A stretch of 64,000 bases of DNA. It comes from Portulaca oleracea (taxonomy: Eukaryota > Streptophyta > Magnoliopsida > Caryophyllales > Portulacaceae). The number at the start of each line of letters is the position of its first letter. Positions within the stretch are counted from its first letter, which is position 1. Under the pieces are notes generated by a model. It ran no database searches. It was not told the origin of the DNA and worked only from the letters and a program-made list of their open reading frames with translations. Below are positions 1 to 11,111 of this stretch, piece after piece. The translations under genes were made by a program, and so were the position numbers. The stretch is from positions 9,481,832 to 9,545,831 of the forward strand of contig CM055870.1 of NCBI GenBank assembly GCA_029582165.1, read 5' to 3'.

Positions 1-394
1 CTTAGAGAGAGGTTTTGGCTATAATTCATATTGTATCCACAAAGACACTGAGAGAAAATACAACACTTGAGAGAGATTGTTCATCTACTTTGAGAGAAAG
101 TGAAATTGAGGGAACTCTCTTGTAAGTGGTAATCCTCCTTAGTTCTGTGCATCGTTTCTGAGGGTTTTGTCCCGCTTTGGGTTATTTCCATGTTAAAAAT
201 TCAAATGTCTCTTTTGATCTCTTTTTTACACTTATCTTTATTGTTTGTGGTTGTTTTGAGTATTCTTCGGTCCTACCAAGCTAGACTTAAGTTTATTCAA
301 AAGGATCAAAATTTTCAAAAAACTTCCTCTTTTTCTACCCCTTCTTTGGGGTCTCCATCCTTTTCTATTCCAAAAACATCCTCCTTTATTCATT
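1..394. other. Unassigned sequence left of the RNase H relic
   Basis: Pyrimidine- and GAGAGA-rich sequence that may be the 5' part of the same decayed element. The short open frames here have no recognisable domain. Confidence 0.3.
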
Positions 395-876
395 TGACAC
401 CGCCATCGCAAGGGGTTCATCAAGCCTAATATTGATTGGTCTCGGATGCAAATTAAGTACAACTACTTCAGGATTTATTCTATAAGATGAAGGTGGTCTC
501 TTACTTGGAGCAGTTGTGTTTATAACATGGGGTTGACTTATATCCTTAATCCTAAAGCTGCAGCCTTGTGAAATCGCCTTCATTTCTCTATTCAAGAGGG
601 TTAATCCGAGTTATTGTTGAAGGGGATAATAAATTAGTCATTAAGGCAATATGTGGTACTTTTTCGATTCAGTTAGCAGATTCATACGCTAATTTCGGAT
701 ATTTGACTTGTCTTGCAACTAATAAATCAAATCCATATTCATCATATTTTTCGAGAAGACAATCAAGTAACAGATTCAGTAGCTGAATGTGGAGCATCTT
801 ATCCTTCATCTTTCCGTAAAGTCTTTTGTACAATTCCTTCTTTAGGTTTTCAAAATATTATTTAGCAGGCTATATT
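395..876 (+). pseudogene. Decayed RNase H-like (RVT_3) fragment
   Basis: Translating pieces in more than one frame gives the pattern of the plant RVT_3 RNase H domain found in non-LTR retroelement polyproteins and stand-alone relatives. There is a stretch reading VIVEGDNKLVIKAI near 605-650 and, after a frame change near 745, a stretch reading HIFREDNQVTDSVAECGA that matches the domain's C-terminal H-x-R-E-x-N-x-x-A-D region. At least one frameshift and several stops separate the blocks, and no start codon or catalytic set survives in one frame. It is a dead retroelement relic; the exact parent element is not identified. Confidence 0.6.
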
Positions 877-1699
877 GGGAAATAATTTGAGAAATTGGTC
901 TGTCAGGTATTTGTTGTACACTTGTACTTACCCTCTAAAGAAAGAATCTCATTGATATTAGAATATATATAGGATACGTTGTTATTTTGTTCCTAATATA
1001 GATCATTATTTTCTTGGTTAAGCTTTCCTCATACACACAATTATCTCATTGACACTAGATAATAGATATTGTCTGCGACACTGCAACTATATTGGTAATC
1101 TTTTTTTGTTCTTTTTCCCAAAAGGATTATCAATGTTAAATGATGTGCAAGAATCAATTTTAGACTAATTTTAATAGTTATGATCTGCTAACTGCGCTTA
1201 ATAAGGGATAACAATAATATATTTTATTTATTTATCATTTGTTGTGGATTGGGTGTGATATGCCATATAGGTGGATTTATTTGTTTAAAATTAGTATTAC
1301 TATGGATTAGTAGATTAAAAAAAATAAAGAGAATGAAAATGAAAGAGAATGAGGAAAGAACCAGATAAAAAGAAGGAATGTAAAAGAGTATAATTAAGTG
1401 GCATAGGATAGAAAGTTTGTCATCTTGCGTTGCGATTCAAATTTTAGTTATTATAATTTCCATGGTTAAAGTTATTGGTGCTCCTGGATGCCTACTTGGG
1501 AGTATAATGCTAAGCATTTGGAGTGGCGGAGCCACATTATAAGCACATTGGAGTTCATAGTCCCCGATGAAAAAATAAAATAAAATTACATAGTTATTAA
1601 AAAATTACTTAGAGATACTTTGTAATTTAGAATTATTTTTTGGTACCACAAAACTCATGTATAGGTATCCTTATTATTTAGGTTTGTAATTCTTAGGTA
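877..1699. other. AT-rich intergenic sequence
   Basis: No coding potential or clear repeat boundary was seen. Low-complexity A-rich tracts occur near 1315-1345. Confidence 0.4.
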
Positions 1700-2069
1700 C
1701 TAATCTAGCAATGGAGCTGAAGTTTCTAATATGTTTTAGGCGAGAAGGCGCATATGCACAAGAATTGATTGAAATACCCTTCTGTTTGGTCTCATTTTGA
1801 GCCGAATTAAGACCATAAATTGGGTATTTTTGGTTGCGATTTCTTCACTTGATTGGAAAATTAGTGTGATTTACAAGTCTTAATCCAAATTCATGGAGAA
1901 GTGAAGAAAAGAAGGGAAAAGATTGAAAAAATGACGAAAAAGAGCAAGCAGCAGCAAAAATGCTGCCAGCGTTAGCGCTTGAATCAGAGACAAGCAAATG
2001 GCGTTCAAGCAAAACGCTGCCAGCGTTTAGCTTCAAAAACCAAAAAGGCGGAAGACAGAAATGCTGCCA

Positions 2070-2169
2070 GCGTCTTCCAATCACCGCTTATAAAAAACCT
2101 CGTCGCCGCAATTAATATAGCGTCTTCCAATCACCGCTTATAAAAAGACCTCGTCACCGCATTTAATCT
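2070..2169 (+). repeat. Two-copy 50-bp tandem repeat
   Basis: Two consecutive copies start at 2070 and 2120. Each contains GCGTCTTCCAATCACCGCTT followed by a TATAAAAA box and a CCTCGTC core, with a few mismatches. The duplicated TATA box suggests a doubled promoter in an LTR remnant. Confidence 0.85.
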
Positions 2170-2430
2170 TAGAGAATTATGATATTATTTTTAGTTAGTT
2201 TTTAGGTTTTCTCGCTTTTAGTAGTATTGTTCTAGGGTTTAGTTTTCATTGTTTTTCTTGCTTTTGCTACCGTTTGTAGACACTAAAAAAATCAAAATAG
2301 TGTCAAATTATTAAATTAAGTACATTATTTTGGGTCGGTCTAAATTAATTAATTTGATTTATTTAACTAAAATTGGCTCAAGTTGACTATCAAGTCAAAG
2401 CTCGTACGCTTGCCAAGTCAAAGTCAAATC

Positions 2431-2660
2431 GACTACCAAGTCAAAGTCAAATGGACTGTCAAGTCAACCCAAACCTAAGGCCCGGACAACGGCCCACAAA
2501 GACTACCAAGTCAAAGTCAAATGGACTGTCAAGTCAACCCAAACCTAAGGCCTGGACAATGGCCCACAAAGACTATCAAGTCAAAGTCAAATGGACTGTC
2601 AAGTCAACCCAAACCTAAGGCCCGGACAATGGCCCACAAAGACTACCAAGTCATAAGCCC
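2431..2660 (+). repeat. 70-bp tandem repeat, three copies plus a partial
   Basis: Units start at 2431, 2501 and 2571, with a partial fourth at 2641. Each unit contains GACTACCAAGTCAAAGTCAA, then AATGGACTGTCAAGTCAACC, then a GGCCCACAAA segment. Copies differ by only one to three bases, so the array is recent or homogenised. The open frame through it is a by-product of the repeat, because 70 is not a multiple of three and three frames are used in turn. Confidence 0.9.
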
Positions 2661-3640
2661 AAGAGAGAGATCAAGTTATTTCCCTATAAATAGGACTCTA
2701 CCTCTTCTCATTAAGATGGAGAAAAATCAAACTCTCAAGAATACTCTCTCTATAATTAAACAACAAACACTACATTATGTGTCATTTGTTCTAGAGATTC
2801 AACACAAACTTGATCGAGATTCAAGCCGCATCGGCCCTCCTTCAAGAAGACGACAGAGATCGAATCAGATGATTTTTTATTTGTTCATCTTATAACAAAT
2901 ATTATAGAGATTGTACCCAAAGTCTTTTAAATCAATACAAATTATATTTGTCAATTATTTTCTTGTCTTTATTTATTTTAGTCTCGAAAATTTGTGGTTA
3001 CACCGTTATTCTTCAATTGTAATTCACTCGTTCAATCTTTAATCCAATTCAAGTTTTTAATTCTCGTTCTTCTCGCTTTTTGTTTCTAGTCTTGTTACTT
3101 CGAATTATTAGTATTAGTCCACAACCAAATTCCACTTTTTAGTGAAATAGGAGGATTAAGGGTTCACAAATTCTCCTTCCAAGCGAGGATTTGGGGAATT
3201 CTTAGTAATCCGAATCACGACTTTTGTTTGTTCGGGAGAGTTCGTGATGCTAGAAAGGGGAGGTAGAGTGAAGAGAAGACTGTCGGTATACTTTACTCCC
3301 ATAATTTCATCAAGTCTTTTAATTTAGTTCATATTTGCAATTTAGATTGTTATTTATTATTTTCTTGATTATGAGTTCTTCCTTAGTTTTAGTTTTTCGT
3401 TCTTGTTAAATTAGGTTAAATTTTAATTCTCACTTCATGTTTGCTTTAGTAATTATTGCTTTCAATTCCTGTTTAATTTATTATTTACTGCTTTTTCGCA
3501 AATTGAAACCCTACCAAACCAATTCTCTATTAACCTGACACACTATCCCTGTGGATACGACAACCCTACTTAGTAAACCCAAATTTACCACAACCGAACA
3601 CCTTCGTTATTATAAAACCTAAATTTTCATTCTTATTTGT

Positions 3641-5689
3641 TGTTATAAAAAAGAAGAAATACCCTTCCTGAGTTTCGATCGAGGGGGTCTTCTCCTCTAT
3701 CCGCTTCACATCTTCTCTCTCCCTCTCAAGCAGCAGTTGCAGAAGCCAATAAAAGGAAGCTGAAGGAAACTTTAATGACAGTAATGCATTTGCTTAACTA
3801 GATCCTATCTTTGTTTGAATTGGGGAGCATTTAAATGAACCTTGTTTCTTGTCTATCTTTTTCGTATGGCTCTCTCTTTTCCTTTTTTTCAAAAGGTTGA
3901 ATCGGGAGGCATTGAATGGACCACGAAAAATGTAGGGCTCAATTCCTAATTTTGAAAACCCAGTTGCGTTTGGAAACCATAGTTTTGCTCAGTATGTATC
4001 TCTAACTATATGTATTTTCCGTTGATTGAGGATGGAAATTGGTGTTCATTGTAATTAGGGTTTGTGTCTGGCTTGGACAGTTAAGGGTTTGGTCAATGAC
4101 AATCTTAAGCCCTAAAAGCTTTTGATTACTGCTGAAGGTCGACAATGTCGTTTTGATGTTTTTGGCAATCAGAAATTGTCCAACATCACAAAAAAACATA
4201 CCTTTCTTTCCCAATTTCCTCGTTCATTGTCAAACCCTAAACTTTGAGGGGATGAAAAGACACAACTCAGTTGATTGAAGGAGAGTGGAGTTGAGTCTAG
4301 TCGAAAGTGAGAAGCAAGATATGACTTTGGTTGGTGCAAGCATTTAATGCATAGGTAGGTGCGGGCTTTTGAAAGGGCAATATTGTCTTTCTCATTCAAC
4401 AAATGGGGGTATTTTGGTCACTTAATAAAACCAATCACACCTTAGCCGAATAAGTACCTAAAAATTACATACCTGAAATTTAAGGGTACCCATAGGCGAT
4501 AAATGAGTTTTGAAAACTTGAGTATCCAAAAATAGTTTCTCCAAATTATGAGGTGATTTCGAGTAATTTTTTTATAGTTATTAAATAATTGTATATGTTT
4601 ATATTAATTGGACTCCATTAAAACTATCTTTTGATAGCTATTCTCTATAATGGTATCTTGATAAGTCTTATTTTTTCCTCATAGGTTTCTAGGTATTAAT
4701 TAGAGAATTAGAGATAAAATAGAGGAATATAATAACTCAAGGTTTATTTACTATTTGTAAACAATATGTTGATTTACTTGTAAATTTTTTAGTAAATTAT
4801 TCGAATCCATTGTACTACTCTGTTAATGTTATCTCAATATTAAGTAACTTTTTGTTCAAAAAGAAAATATACGAAAGCTACTTTTTACAACGAAATAAGA
4901 GCCAATAAAAGAAGTCATGTCAAAAATATATCTACAGTACTGTTAACATAAGTCGGACCCTATAGAGAAAATATTTTGGATCTGTGACTGAATGGATGGT
5001 CCAACTTACCGTGAAAAAGAAAAAGATAAAGAAGAATGGAAACAACAAAGTCACCGTTTGCTTCTCCTTATCCTCTCCTTTACCTTCCCATTGAACCCGC
5101 TATCTTCCCTGTTTCTATTTGATCAGTGAGTGAAAAAAGGGGGTGAATTGGAGAAAAAGGCAAAGTGACCAAACTTTTTTGTGTATAGACCGACTGAACA
5201 GAAAGGAAACGAGTTGAGTCATTATGGCAGTATCAGACAACTTTTGGCGTTCTTGACAATGAGTTGTGTTTATATAGGTGAATTAACTTTTGTAAACTAG
5301 ATTCAATCAAGTTGAAATCATGTGTAAATTAAATTTGGACCTATATTGATGCAAGATGATTTTTATCTTTCTTTTGAAGTTGATTTGGTTTTGAATTAAT
5401 ATTAGGGGAAATTGCTCTCTAGTGTTGAATAACAAAAGAACTTTACACTGAGGTGTTTTTGTTACCTTTAGGTGTTACCATAAATCAAAACTCATTTGAC
5501 CAAGAAGATATTTACAGTTTGGTGCTATATATAGGTCTCATAGCTATTTCTATAGGAGTAATGATTTTAAATGAATGTTAAATTTTTAAATAAAATCAAT
5601 TGTTTTTCAATAAAACAAATATAGTCGAAAACTACACTCTCCTTGTTAGGCTACCTACTCAAATAAAATCATATTTAATCTTTGGTGTT
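3641..5689. other. Gene-free intergenic sequence
   Basis: No supported gene. A pyrimidine-rich stretch at 3685-3735 resembles a plant 5' leader but no coding region follows. The remainder is AT-rich with scattered short open frames lacking recognisable domains. Confidence 0.4.
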
Positions 5690-6772
5690 AAATTGTTGGA
5701 GAGATCCAAAGGCGGGAGCCCATGTTGATGGGGGCGGTTTTGGTTTTGATGTGGATGGTTTTGGGCTTGGTTAGGGTAGGGAAAACCCGGAGGGACATAG
5801 GATGGGTTTCCGTGAGGGCGAACGGGATCATTGTTGCGGTAAGAGGGGTTTTGCCGATATAGAGCATTCGCTTACTCATTGGATACCAACTCCGTTTGCC
5901 ACTCGAAATTTGCATGTCCCCCCCCCCCCTCCACATACCTCACAACGCAACACCGAGGTGGACGAAGGTAAAGGGATGGAAGATTGAACCTCCATAATCG
6001 GCTTGAGTTGTTGGGTCGTCTTCATCTCGGCCATGTCCTGAGAAAGTTGTTGCATTGACTTTTGCATGTCCTTGATAAGATACCCCAAGTTCTCGCTATC
6101 ACCACAGCTTGTCACCCCCCTTGAATTTCTTCCCCAGTTGCAAGCATTCTCCGCCATTTGAGCTAAAAGAGCATCGGCTTGGACGGGGGTCTTACTTAGA
6201 AAAAGGTCGCCCGATGCGTTATCGATCGATTGCTTCGTATTCATCGAGAAACCCTCGTAGAAAGTATGTAGAATAAGAGCGGCCGCGAGATTATGGTGCG
6301 GGCATGCCCGTTGAAGCCCTTTGTATCTCTCCCAAGCTTCGAACAAAGACTCGCCCGGTTGTTGTCGAAAGTTCATGATCTCCGTTCGTAGGCGAGCGGT
6401 CTCCATCGGCGGGAAAAACCTCCTCAAAAATGCTTAACTCAGGGCGTCCCAAGTCCGAAAAGTGTTCGGGTTACAAATATCAAGCCACCCTCGAGCTTTC
6501 CCGGTGAGAGAAAACGGGAAGAACTTAAGATGGATGTATTCTTCCGAAATTCCTTGCATTCTAATCATGCCGCACCTCTCCAAGAAGTTGGAAATATGGT
6601 TGATGGGGTTCTCCGAGTCAAGCCCATGGAACTTAGATTGCTCAATAAGGTGAAGGAAATTCGGCTTGACCTCGAAGACAGTCTCCTCGGGGAGATCAGG
6701 TAAAACAATATGAGAGCCTCCCGTACCTTTCGAAGGTGATGCGAACGACAGGAGGGTACGAGGTTCTGCCAT
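5690..6772 (-). pseudogene. Retrotransposon gag, broken
   Basis: Minus-strand reading from 6772 gives a Retrotrans_gag-type protein (PF03732-like). It includes the signature KFFPFSLTGKARGWL and, further on, FRQQPGESLFEAWERYKGL, then a CEVCGG zinc-knuckle start near 5940. The frame is interrupted by an in-frame TAA at 6434-6436, where a Lys codon would be expected from the family pattern, and is lost after the zinc knuckle at a 12-C run (5918-5929 on the + strand). Downstream, another frame still shows the Asn/Pro-rich gag tail to about 5690. It would form the capsid of the element in the cytoplasm; this copy is not functional. Confidence 0.8.
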
Positions 6773-7008
6773 AACCTCTCATTGTTGTCGCTCGAGAAGA
6801 CGCCGACGGGCGTTTGCGGCGTTGTTGTGCCGTGCAGTCGCTTCGATTTCAGGATCAAAAGGTACAAGAGGTATTAGGTCTCTCCTGCGCATGCACTAAA
6901 CAAACAAACGACGTAAGTAGCCCTAGGGACTCTAGACTCGACTCAGCAAGGTAAAAACCTCCTAAACTAACACACGCAGAGTAAGTTAAGACTGGAAGGG
7001 ACGCTTGC

Positions 7009-7026
7009 TCCCCGGCAACGGCGCCA
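7009..7026 (-). promoter_or_regulatory. tRNA-Asp primer-binding site of the Ty3 element
   Basis: The + strand TCCCCGGCAACGGCGCCA equals the tRNA-Asp 3' end with CCA, so the minus strand is its complement. It sits three bases inside the LTR edge, as expected for first-strand priming. It is not a tRNA gene, because no anticodon or D arm surrounds it. Confidence 0.9.
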
Positions 7027-8044
7027 TTTTGTGTAACGTGGTTTGTAAGACCTCGGTTTTATCGTTCTTCCACAGGGAGCTAGGGACCTTAACAGCAACT
7101 ACTTGACTCTAGGTGGGGTTTAGGATCAAGAAAGGGTGATAGATTTTTGGGGTAAAAACAGCACAAACACACTAGGTTCGGTCAAAAAGGTGAGACAATG
7201 GGTGTCGGGAGACTTTCGGGATGCAAACGGGGATAAGGAAGTGGGCTTTGCAGCAAGAGAGTAACACGAAGCGGAAATCAAATGGTAACTCCGTTAGAAA
7301 ATACCCACCGGGCTTCCTCTTTCAAGGATAGTCCAGATTAATTTCCCCAAAGTCCATAGACAGACCCAGGGGAGTTAATGGAACGAAATTTCCAGTTATA
7401 TAGTTTCTATTCGCTTTCGCGAACTAGAATACTAACTATCCTAATTCCTACCTTCTAACAAGTGTTGGATGTATTCGGGATGCTTTCGCACCCAAATACA
7501 TCCCACTTGAGGGAAGGATAGGATTGGGAAATTGATTTCCTAACTAGTTACTTACTAATATTGCTAACCCAAACCTAATCACCCATTCACACCCTTAATA
7601 TCTCCCTAACCCATTAGGGTTCTAGCCACTAAACATCCTAATTATCATGATACTAACATCAACAACATTAATCATGCTTAAAAAGATGATCAAGAAAACA
7701 ACAAACAATCAACAAAATTAACAATAACAACAATAGCAAAAACAGAGATTAATAGATAAACTATGAAATAAAAGAGAGAAAGGTTAAGAAATGTTCATTG
7801 ATTGATGATAAAGAGGCAAAAACTTCTGAATAAATAAGCTCCAATGCTCCAAATATGATAATAATCTTCAAACTTGAAATAAAACTTGAGAGAATCCAAT
7901 ACAAGAACCAATAACCTTAGCAAAGATCTTCACTAACTCTCTAATCCAAAGCTTAAAATGTGATAAAAGAAGGCTAAAAGTATCCTAAAAGATAGGTAAA
8001 AGCTGATTAAAGATTCCCCTTAGCTAAAATGACCTAAAACAATA

Positions 8045-8090
8045 TATAGTAACTCAGGTTGTTACTCTATAGTAACTCAGGTTGTTACTC
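8045..8090 (+). repeat. Tandem 23-bp duplication at the LINE 5' junction
   Basis: TATAGTAACTCAGGTTGTTA plus CTC occurs twice back to back (8045-8067 and 8068-8090), although only one copy is expected as the 5' target-site duplication. A third partial copy closes the insertion at 8710-8726. Confidence 0.85.
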
Positions 8091-8710
8091 AGCTATGCTG
8101 TTGAGGAAAGGCATCATCGAACCAGAAGCTAATGTCTGCCCTTTCTGCAACTGTGCGGCTGAAACAGATTTTCATCTGTTCATTCAGTGCCCTTTTGTTT
8201 GGTTTATCTGGACTAACATTATGCAATGTCTAGGGCATGTTCTTTTGCAGCAATCATCCCTCAAATGCTTCTTTGAACTTTGGCTACAAGTGAAATTTCA
8301 CAACAAGATCAGAAGCAGGTTCTGGTCTGCTGCTTTTTTTGCGGTTGTCTGGTCTGTTTGGGGTCATCGGAATGCTGTAATTTTTGATCATCAAGAGAAG
8401 AACAAGGAGTTGTTGCTGCAATGTGTCAAATGGAGGCTCTGTCTATGGTCGACCAGTTGGAAGGTGAAGCACTCATACTCAATTGATCAATTAGCACAAC
8501 ACTTTCATCGATCCCGTCATTTTCAATAGTATGTTATTTGGTTTCATTAGTGTTGGCTCATTTGAATCATGTCGAAGTGTTGGTGTTGGTGTGGTGTGGT
8601 ACCTACCGTGTTTGTGATGTAGCTTACCATATCATTTCACTACTGTCCATTTCAGTAGTTATGGCTTATTAATTAAAGGGCCTTTGCGCCGTTACTTATT
8701 AAAAAAAAAA
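8091..8710 (+). mobile_element. 5'-truncated LINE insertion with zf-RVT C terminus
   Basis: The inserted segment encodes about 145 residues of a LINE reverse transcriptase C terminus, stopping at 8529. It has a zf-RVT zinc finger (CPFCNC followed by FHLFIQC) and a downstream VWSVWGHRNAVIF motif. A 3' UTR and a poly(A) tail (8700-8710) follow. Target duplications of 17 bases (AACTCAGGTTGTTACTC) flank it at 8074-8090 and 8710-8726. The copy lacks the endonuclease and most of the reverse transcriptase, so it is dead on arrival. The coding frame is intact, which suggests a fairly young insertion. Confidence 0.85.
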
Positions 8711-8759
8711 ACTCAGGTTGTTACTCAAAACTCATCACTTAACATTACAGGCAAACTGT

Positions 8760-9130
8760 GTCCCGCAGGGGACCGTGGGCACGGTCAAGGGGACCGTGGC
8801 CATGGTCTTGCGTAAGGCAGGCAGAGCTCAACTTCGCTTCGCAGTACCGTGGGCACGGTACCCAGGCATCATGGGCACGGTGTAAGCGATTAGGGTTGAC
8901 ATCTTTTCGCTCCTTCGCACCGCGGTGGCTACGGTCATGGGAGACCGTGGCCACAGTCTTGTTCGGCCAACCTTTTCTTGGCAGGGCAAGGATCTCACTG
9001 TGGCTACGGTCAAGGTGACCGTCACCACGATCCATCTCGGGTTGCAACTCCTCCTTTCTTGGGCATTTGGCTTCAATCTGACCGTGGCTACGGTCAAGGT
9101 GACTGTGACCACGGTCTATCTCGGCCACAT
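8760..9130. repeat. GC-rich imperfect palindromes in the LTR
   Basis: At least five segments have the form ACCGTGGNNACGGT, several joined as CCGTGGCTACGGTCAAGGTG followed by an inverted partner. The block is much richer in CG than its surroundings. It yields open frames in several registers on both strands, none with a plausible domain. Confidence 0.75.
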
Positions 9131-9543
9131 GGTTCCTTCAGGGCGTAGCGCTCGCTACGGAATTCGGTCGCGGGGGCTACCCTTCGATGCTTGGGAGCTT
9201 GCTGTCGGCCACAAGGGATTTGGAGGCGTAGCGCCCACTACAGCATGCGTGGCGGGGGCTACCCTTCGACGCTCTTTGACTCGATCCTTGCGTTTCCGCG
9301 CTTTCGTCATGCTCGGCCCTTTCGTTCCTGCTGCCTTTGACACAACCAGGGCTCAGGGAATCTTAGGGAATCTCGGGATTCCCAAGATTGGTGCAAAATA
9401 GCTCATTTAGCATCGTTTTGAGTAAAACCTTCGGAAACTACAAAAATAACCAAAACGCATTAAAAGTTATTAAAACAAGCTACGAAACAAGTCAAAAGCC
9501 TAAGGATTTAGGCGGTATTTAGACACGAAATCGGGTCTAAACA

Positions 9544-10050
9544 GCCCACCTCAACCAAAGTTCATGATAACAAGTTAAGTGAGGTTCAAATCTAAAATCA
9601 ATTGATATTAAGAGGATTAGGTCACTTGACTTTTATATACCATGTCATTTTCTCTACTTTCTCGATGTAGGAATGTGGGACATTATATTTATGGGTGAAT
9701 CCGAACAATCTCCCCTTTTATATATGAGTCTCTCACAAACTACATCTACAAGTGCTCCCCTTTGACCAAAAACCTCTTTTTCTTGTCAAAATTTCAAGCC
9801 ATCATCAAGAGTCACCATAGTCGTGCCTCACTCTGTAGAGTCCAAATCCTATTGCATCTGAGCCACATGCTGTCACTCTACTTCGGGAGTGCAAGTGTCC
9901 AATCGCCCCTGCCATGTGTTTCACACTTCTATCCATGGTACTTCTAATGAGACCACATTTTCGCATTTTGTGTCCAGCCGAACAAACCACCGACTCTGAT
10001 ACCACTTGATATGACCTAGAGCTCACTTATAAAACAAAGAATTTAAAACA
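9544..10050 (-). mobile_element. TRIM-like miniature LTR retrotransposon remnant
   Basis: On the minus strand a site complementary to initiator tRNA-Met (TGGTATCAGAG, + strand 9994-10004) lies two bases from a putative LTR edge at 10007. Only about 290 bases further in, a polypurine tract (AAAAGGGGAGA, + strand 9710-9720) precedes TGTTCGG, a likely 3' LTR start. A primer site and polypurine tract this close with no coding region is the layout of terminal-repeat retrotransposons in miniature. The 3' LTR is cut at 9543 by the Athila-like LTR, and I could not match the two LTRs to each other. Confidence 0.45.
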
Positions 10051-10830
10051 TAGATTAAAAGATTGAACCTAAGTACTTATATGAAAACTCGACAGACATG
10101 GAAAAACACCAATGCACTATCACTTGTGGATTATAACTTTGAGTTTGCAATATGTGGACTTTCGATATGGATAATTGGGAATAATTAAGGGGGAAAAAAA
10201 AGTTAAGCCTAGCTACATTATATACTAGACACATTAACTTTAGGCAATCCAAAAAATTACATAACAACTCAATCAAGTCTTAATTTATATATGACTTGTA
10301 TTATGACTTGTAGCGTTTTTCCATATCAATTTTTTATGTCAAAATATTTGTAAACATAATATATTAAAGTATATATTGAATTGCAATAATTAATAAGAAT
10401 ATTGTTTAATTAATGCTTAAACGACAAACCTTAAACCAATTTAACTATCTATTTGTATTGAAGGGCAAAAATGGGCAAGGTAGGGGAAGGGAGGTTTTTA
10501 CCAATCTTTCCTTTGGGAAAATAAATTGACAGTGACGGAAGAGGAAATGATGGTAATAATCCACCTCATTCCTTTTCATTCATCCCATTTTCTTAATTCA
10601 TATTATAGGGAAACAAATTAAATATGACTATAATATACATTATAAATTGAATCAATACACACTATAAATTTTTTTGTTTTTATATACATGTATCTCATAA
10701 GAAAGAAAGAAAGAAACATGATTATACTAATATACATGGCATTGGTGGATTTGATGATGAATTTGTTTGATCATTTCCACTCTCTAGGAATTCATAACAA
10801 CAATAATTTGTACAGAGACATCAGACATGT
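10051..10830. other. AT-rich intergenic sequence
   Basis: No coding signal or clear repeat was found. A short GAAA run lies near 10700. Confidence 0.4.
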
Positions 10831-11111
10831 TAGGCCCCGTTCTTTTATGCAGTAAGTTGTGGTACGGTACTGCACTGCACCGCATTATTTAATTTTCCAC
10901 CACACCACACTACATCACATCACACCACAATCATTATCAATACATATTTTCATTTTTCTCTCTCCTCTACTATTCACATTTTCTCTCTTAACATACTCCA
11001 CCTACCACAATTTTTACCGCAATTCACCACAATGTCCACAACTTATCATACTTTTTTAAATTTCATCGCACCGCATTATTATTACACCATAACCAATCGT
11101 ATAAAAGAACA
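10831..11111 (+). mobile_element. MITE family A, copy 1
   Basis: The left end TAGGCCCCGTTCTTTTATGC and the right end CGTATAAAAGAACATAG are imperfect inverted repeats. The interior is a low-complexity CACCACA/CATCACA stretch typical of this family in the window. There is no coding capacity. Confidence 0.6.

Larger units (their letters stand above)
1700..3640 (+). mobile_element. LTR-retrotransposon-like debris
   Basis: The stretch has LTR-like landmarks but no protein domains. Two TATA-like boxes lie in a duplicated block (2070-2169), another TATA box (CCCTATAAATAGG) lies near 2682, and a block near 3545-3575 contains TCCCTGTGGATACGAC, a phrase I associate with the 3' end of plant Ty3-type LTRs. 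Neither end could be fixed, and no primer-binding site follows at 3610. It may be more than one truncated LTR joined together. Confidence 0.4.
5690..9543 (-). mobile_element. Truncated Athila/Tat-like Ty3 LTR retrotransposon
   Basis: Read on the minus strand, the order is LTR (9543 to 7030), primer-binding site (7026 to 7009), untranslated leader, then partial gag (6772 to about 5690). The primer site is an exact 18-base match to the 3' end of plant tRNA-Asp, typical of Athila/Tat-lineage Ty3 elements. The remaining gag end, protease, reverse transcriptase, integrase and 3' LTR are missing, so the element cannot move. It is interrupted by a nested LINE, and gag carries a stop and a frame break. 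Confidence 0.8.
7030..9543 (-). repeat. Long terminal repeat of the Athila-like element
   Basis: Bounded by TG at 7030 and CA at 9543. Without the nested LINE it is about 1.85 kb, a normal length for Athila-type LTRs. The outer end reads TGTTTAGACCCGATTTCGTG on the minus strand. It contains a GC-rich block (8760-9130) unlike the AT-rich rest. The second LTR is not in the window. Confidence 0.7.

Noticed and set aside
2373..2895. Open frames of 81 and 124 codons through the 70-bp repeats
   Set aside because: They are created by the tandem repeat, switch frame at each unit and have no known domain.
7009..7026. tRNA-Asp-like 3' end
   Set aside because: Only the last 18 bases match, next to an LTR edge, so it is a retroelement primer site and not a tRNA gene.
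8745..9401. Open frames of 85-158 codons on both strands
   Set aside because: The GC-rich palindromes in the LTR give long frames in several registers at once; none has a recognisable domain or codon signal.
9805..10026. 73-codon minus-strand frame
   Set aside because: It covers the primer site and internal part of a TRIM-like remnant and is best read as repeat sequence rather than a gene.
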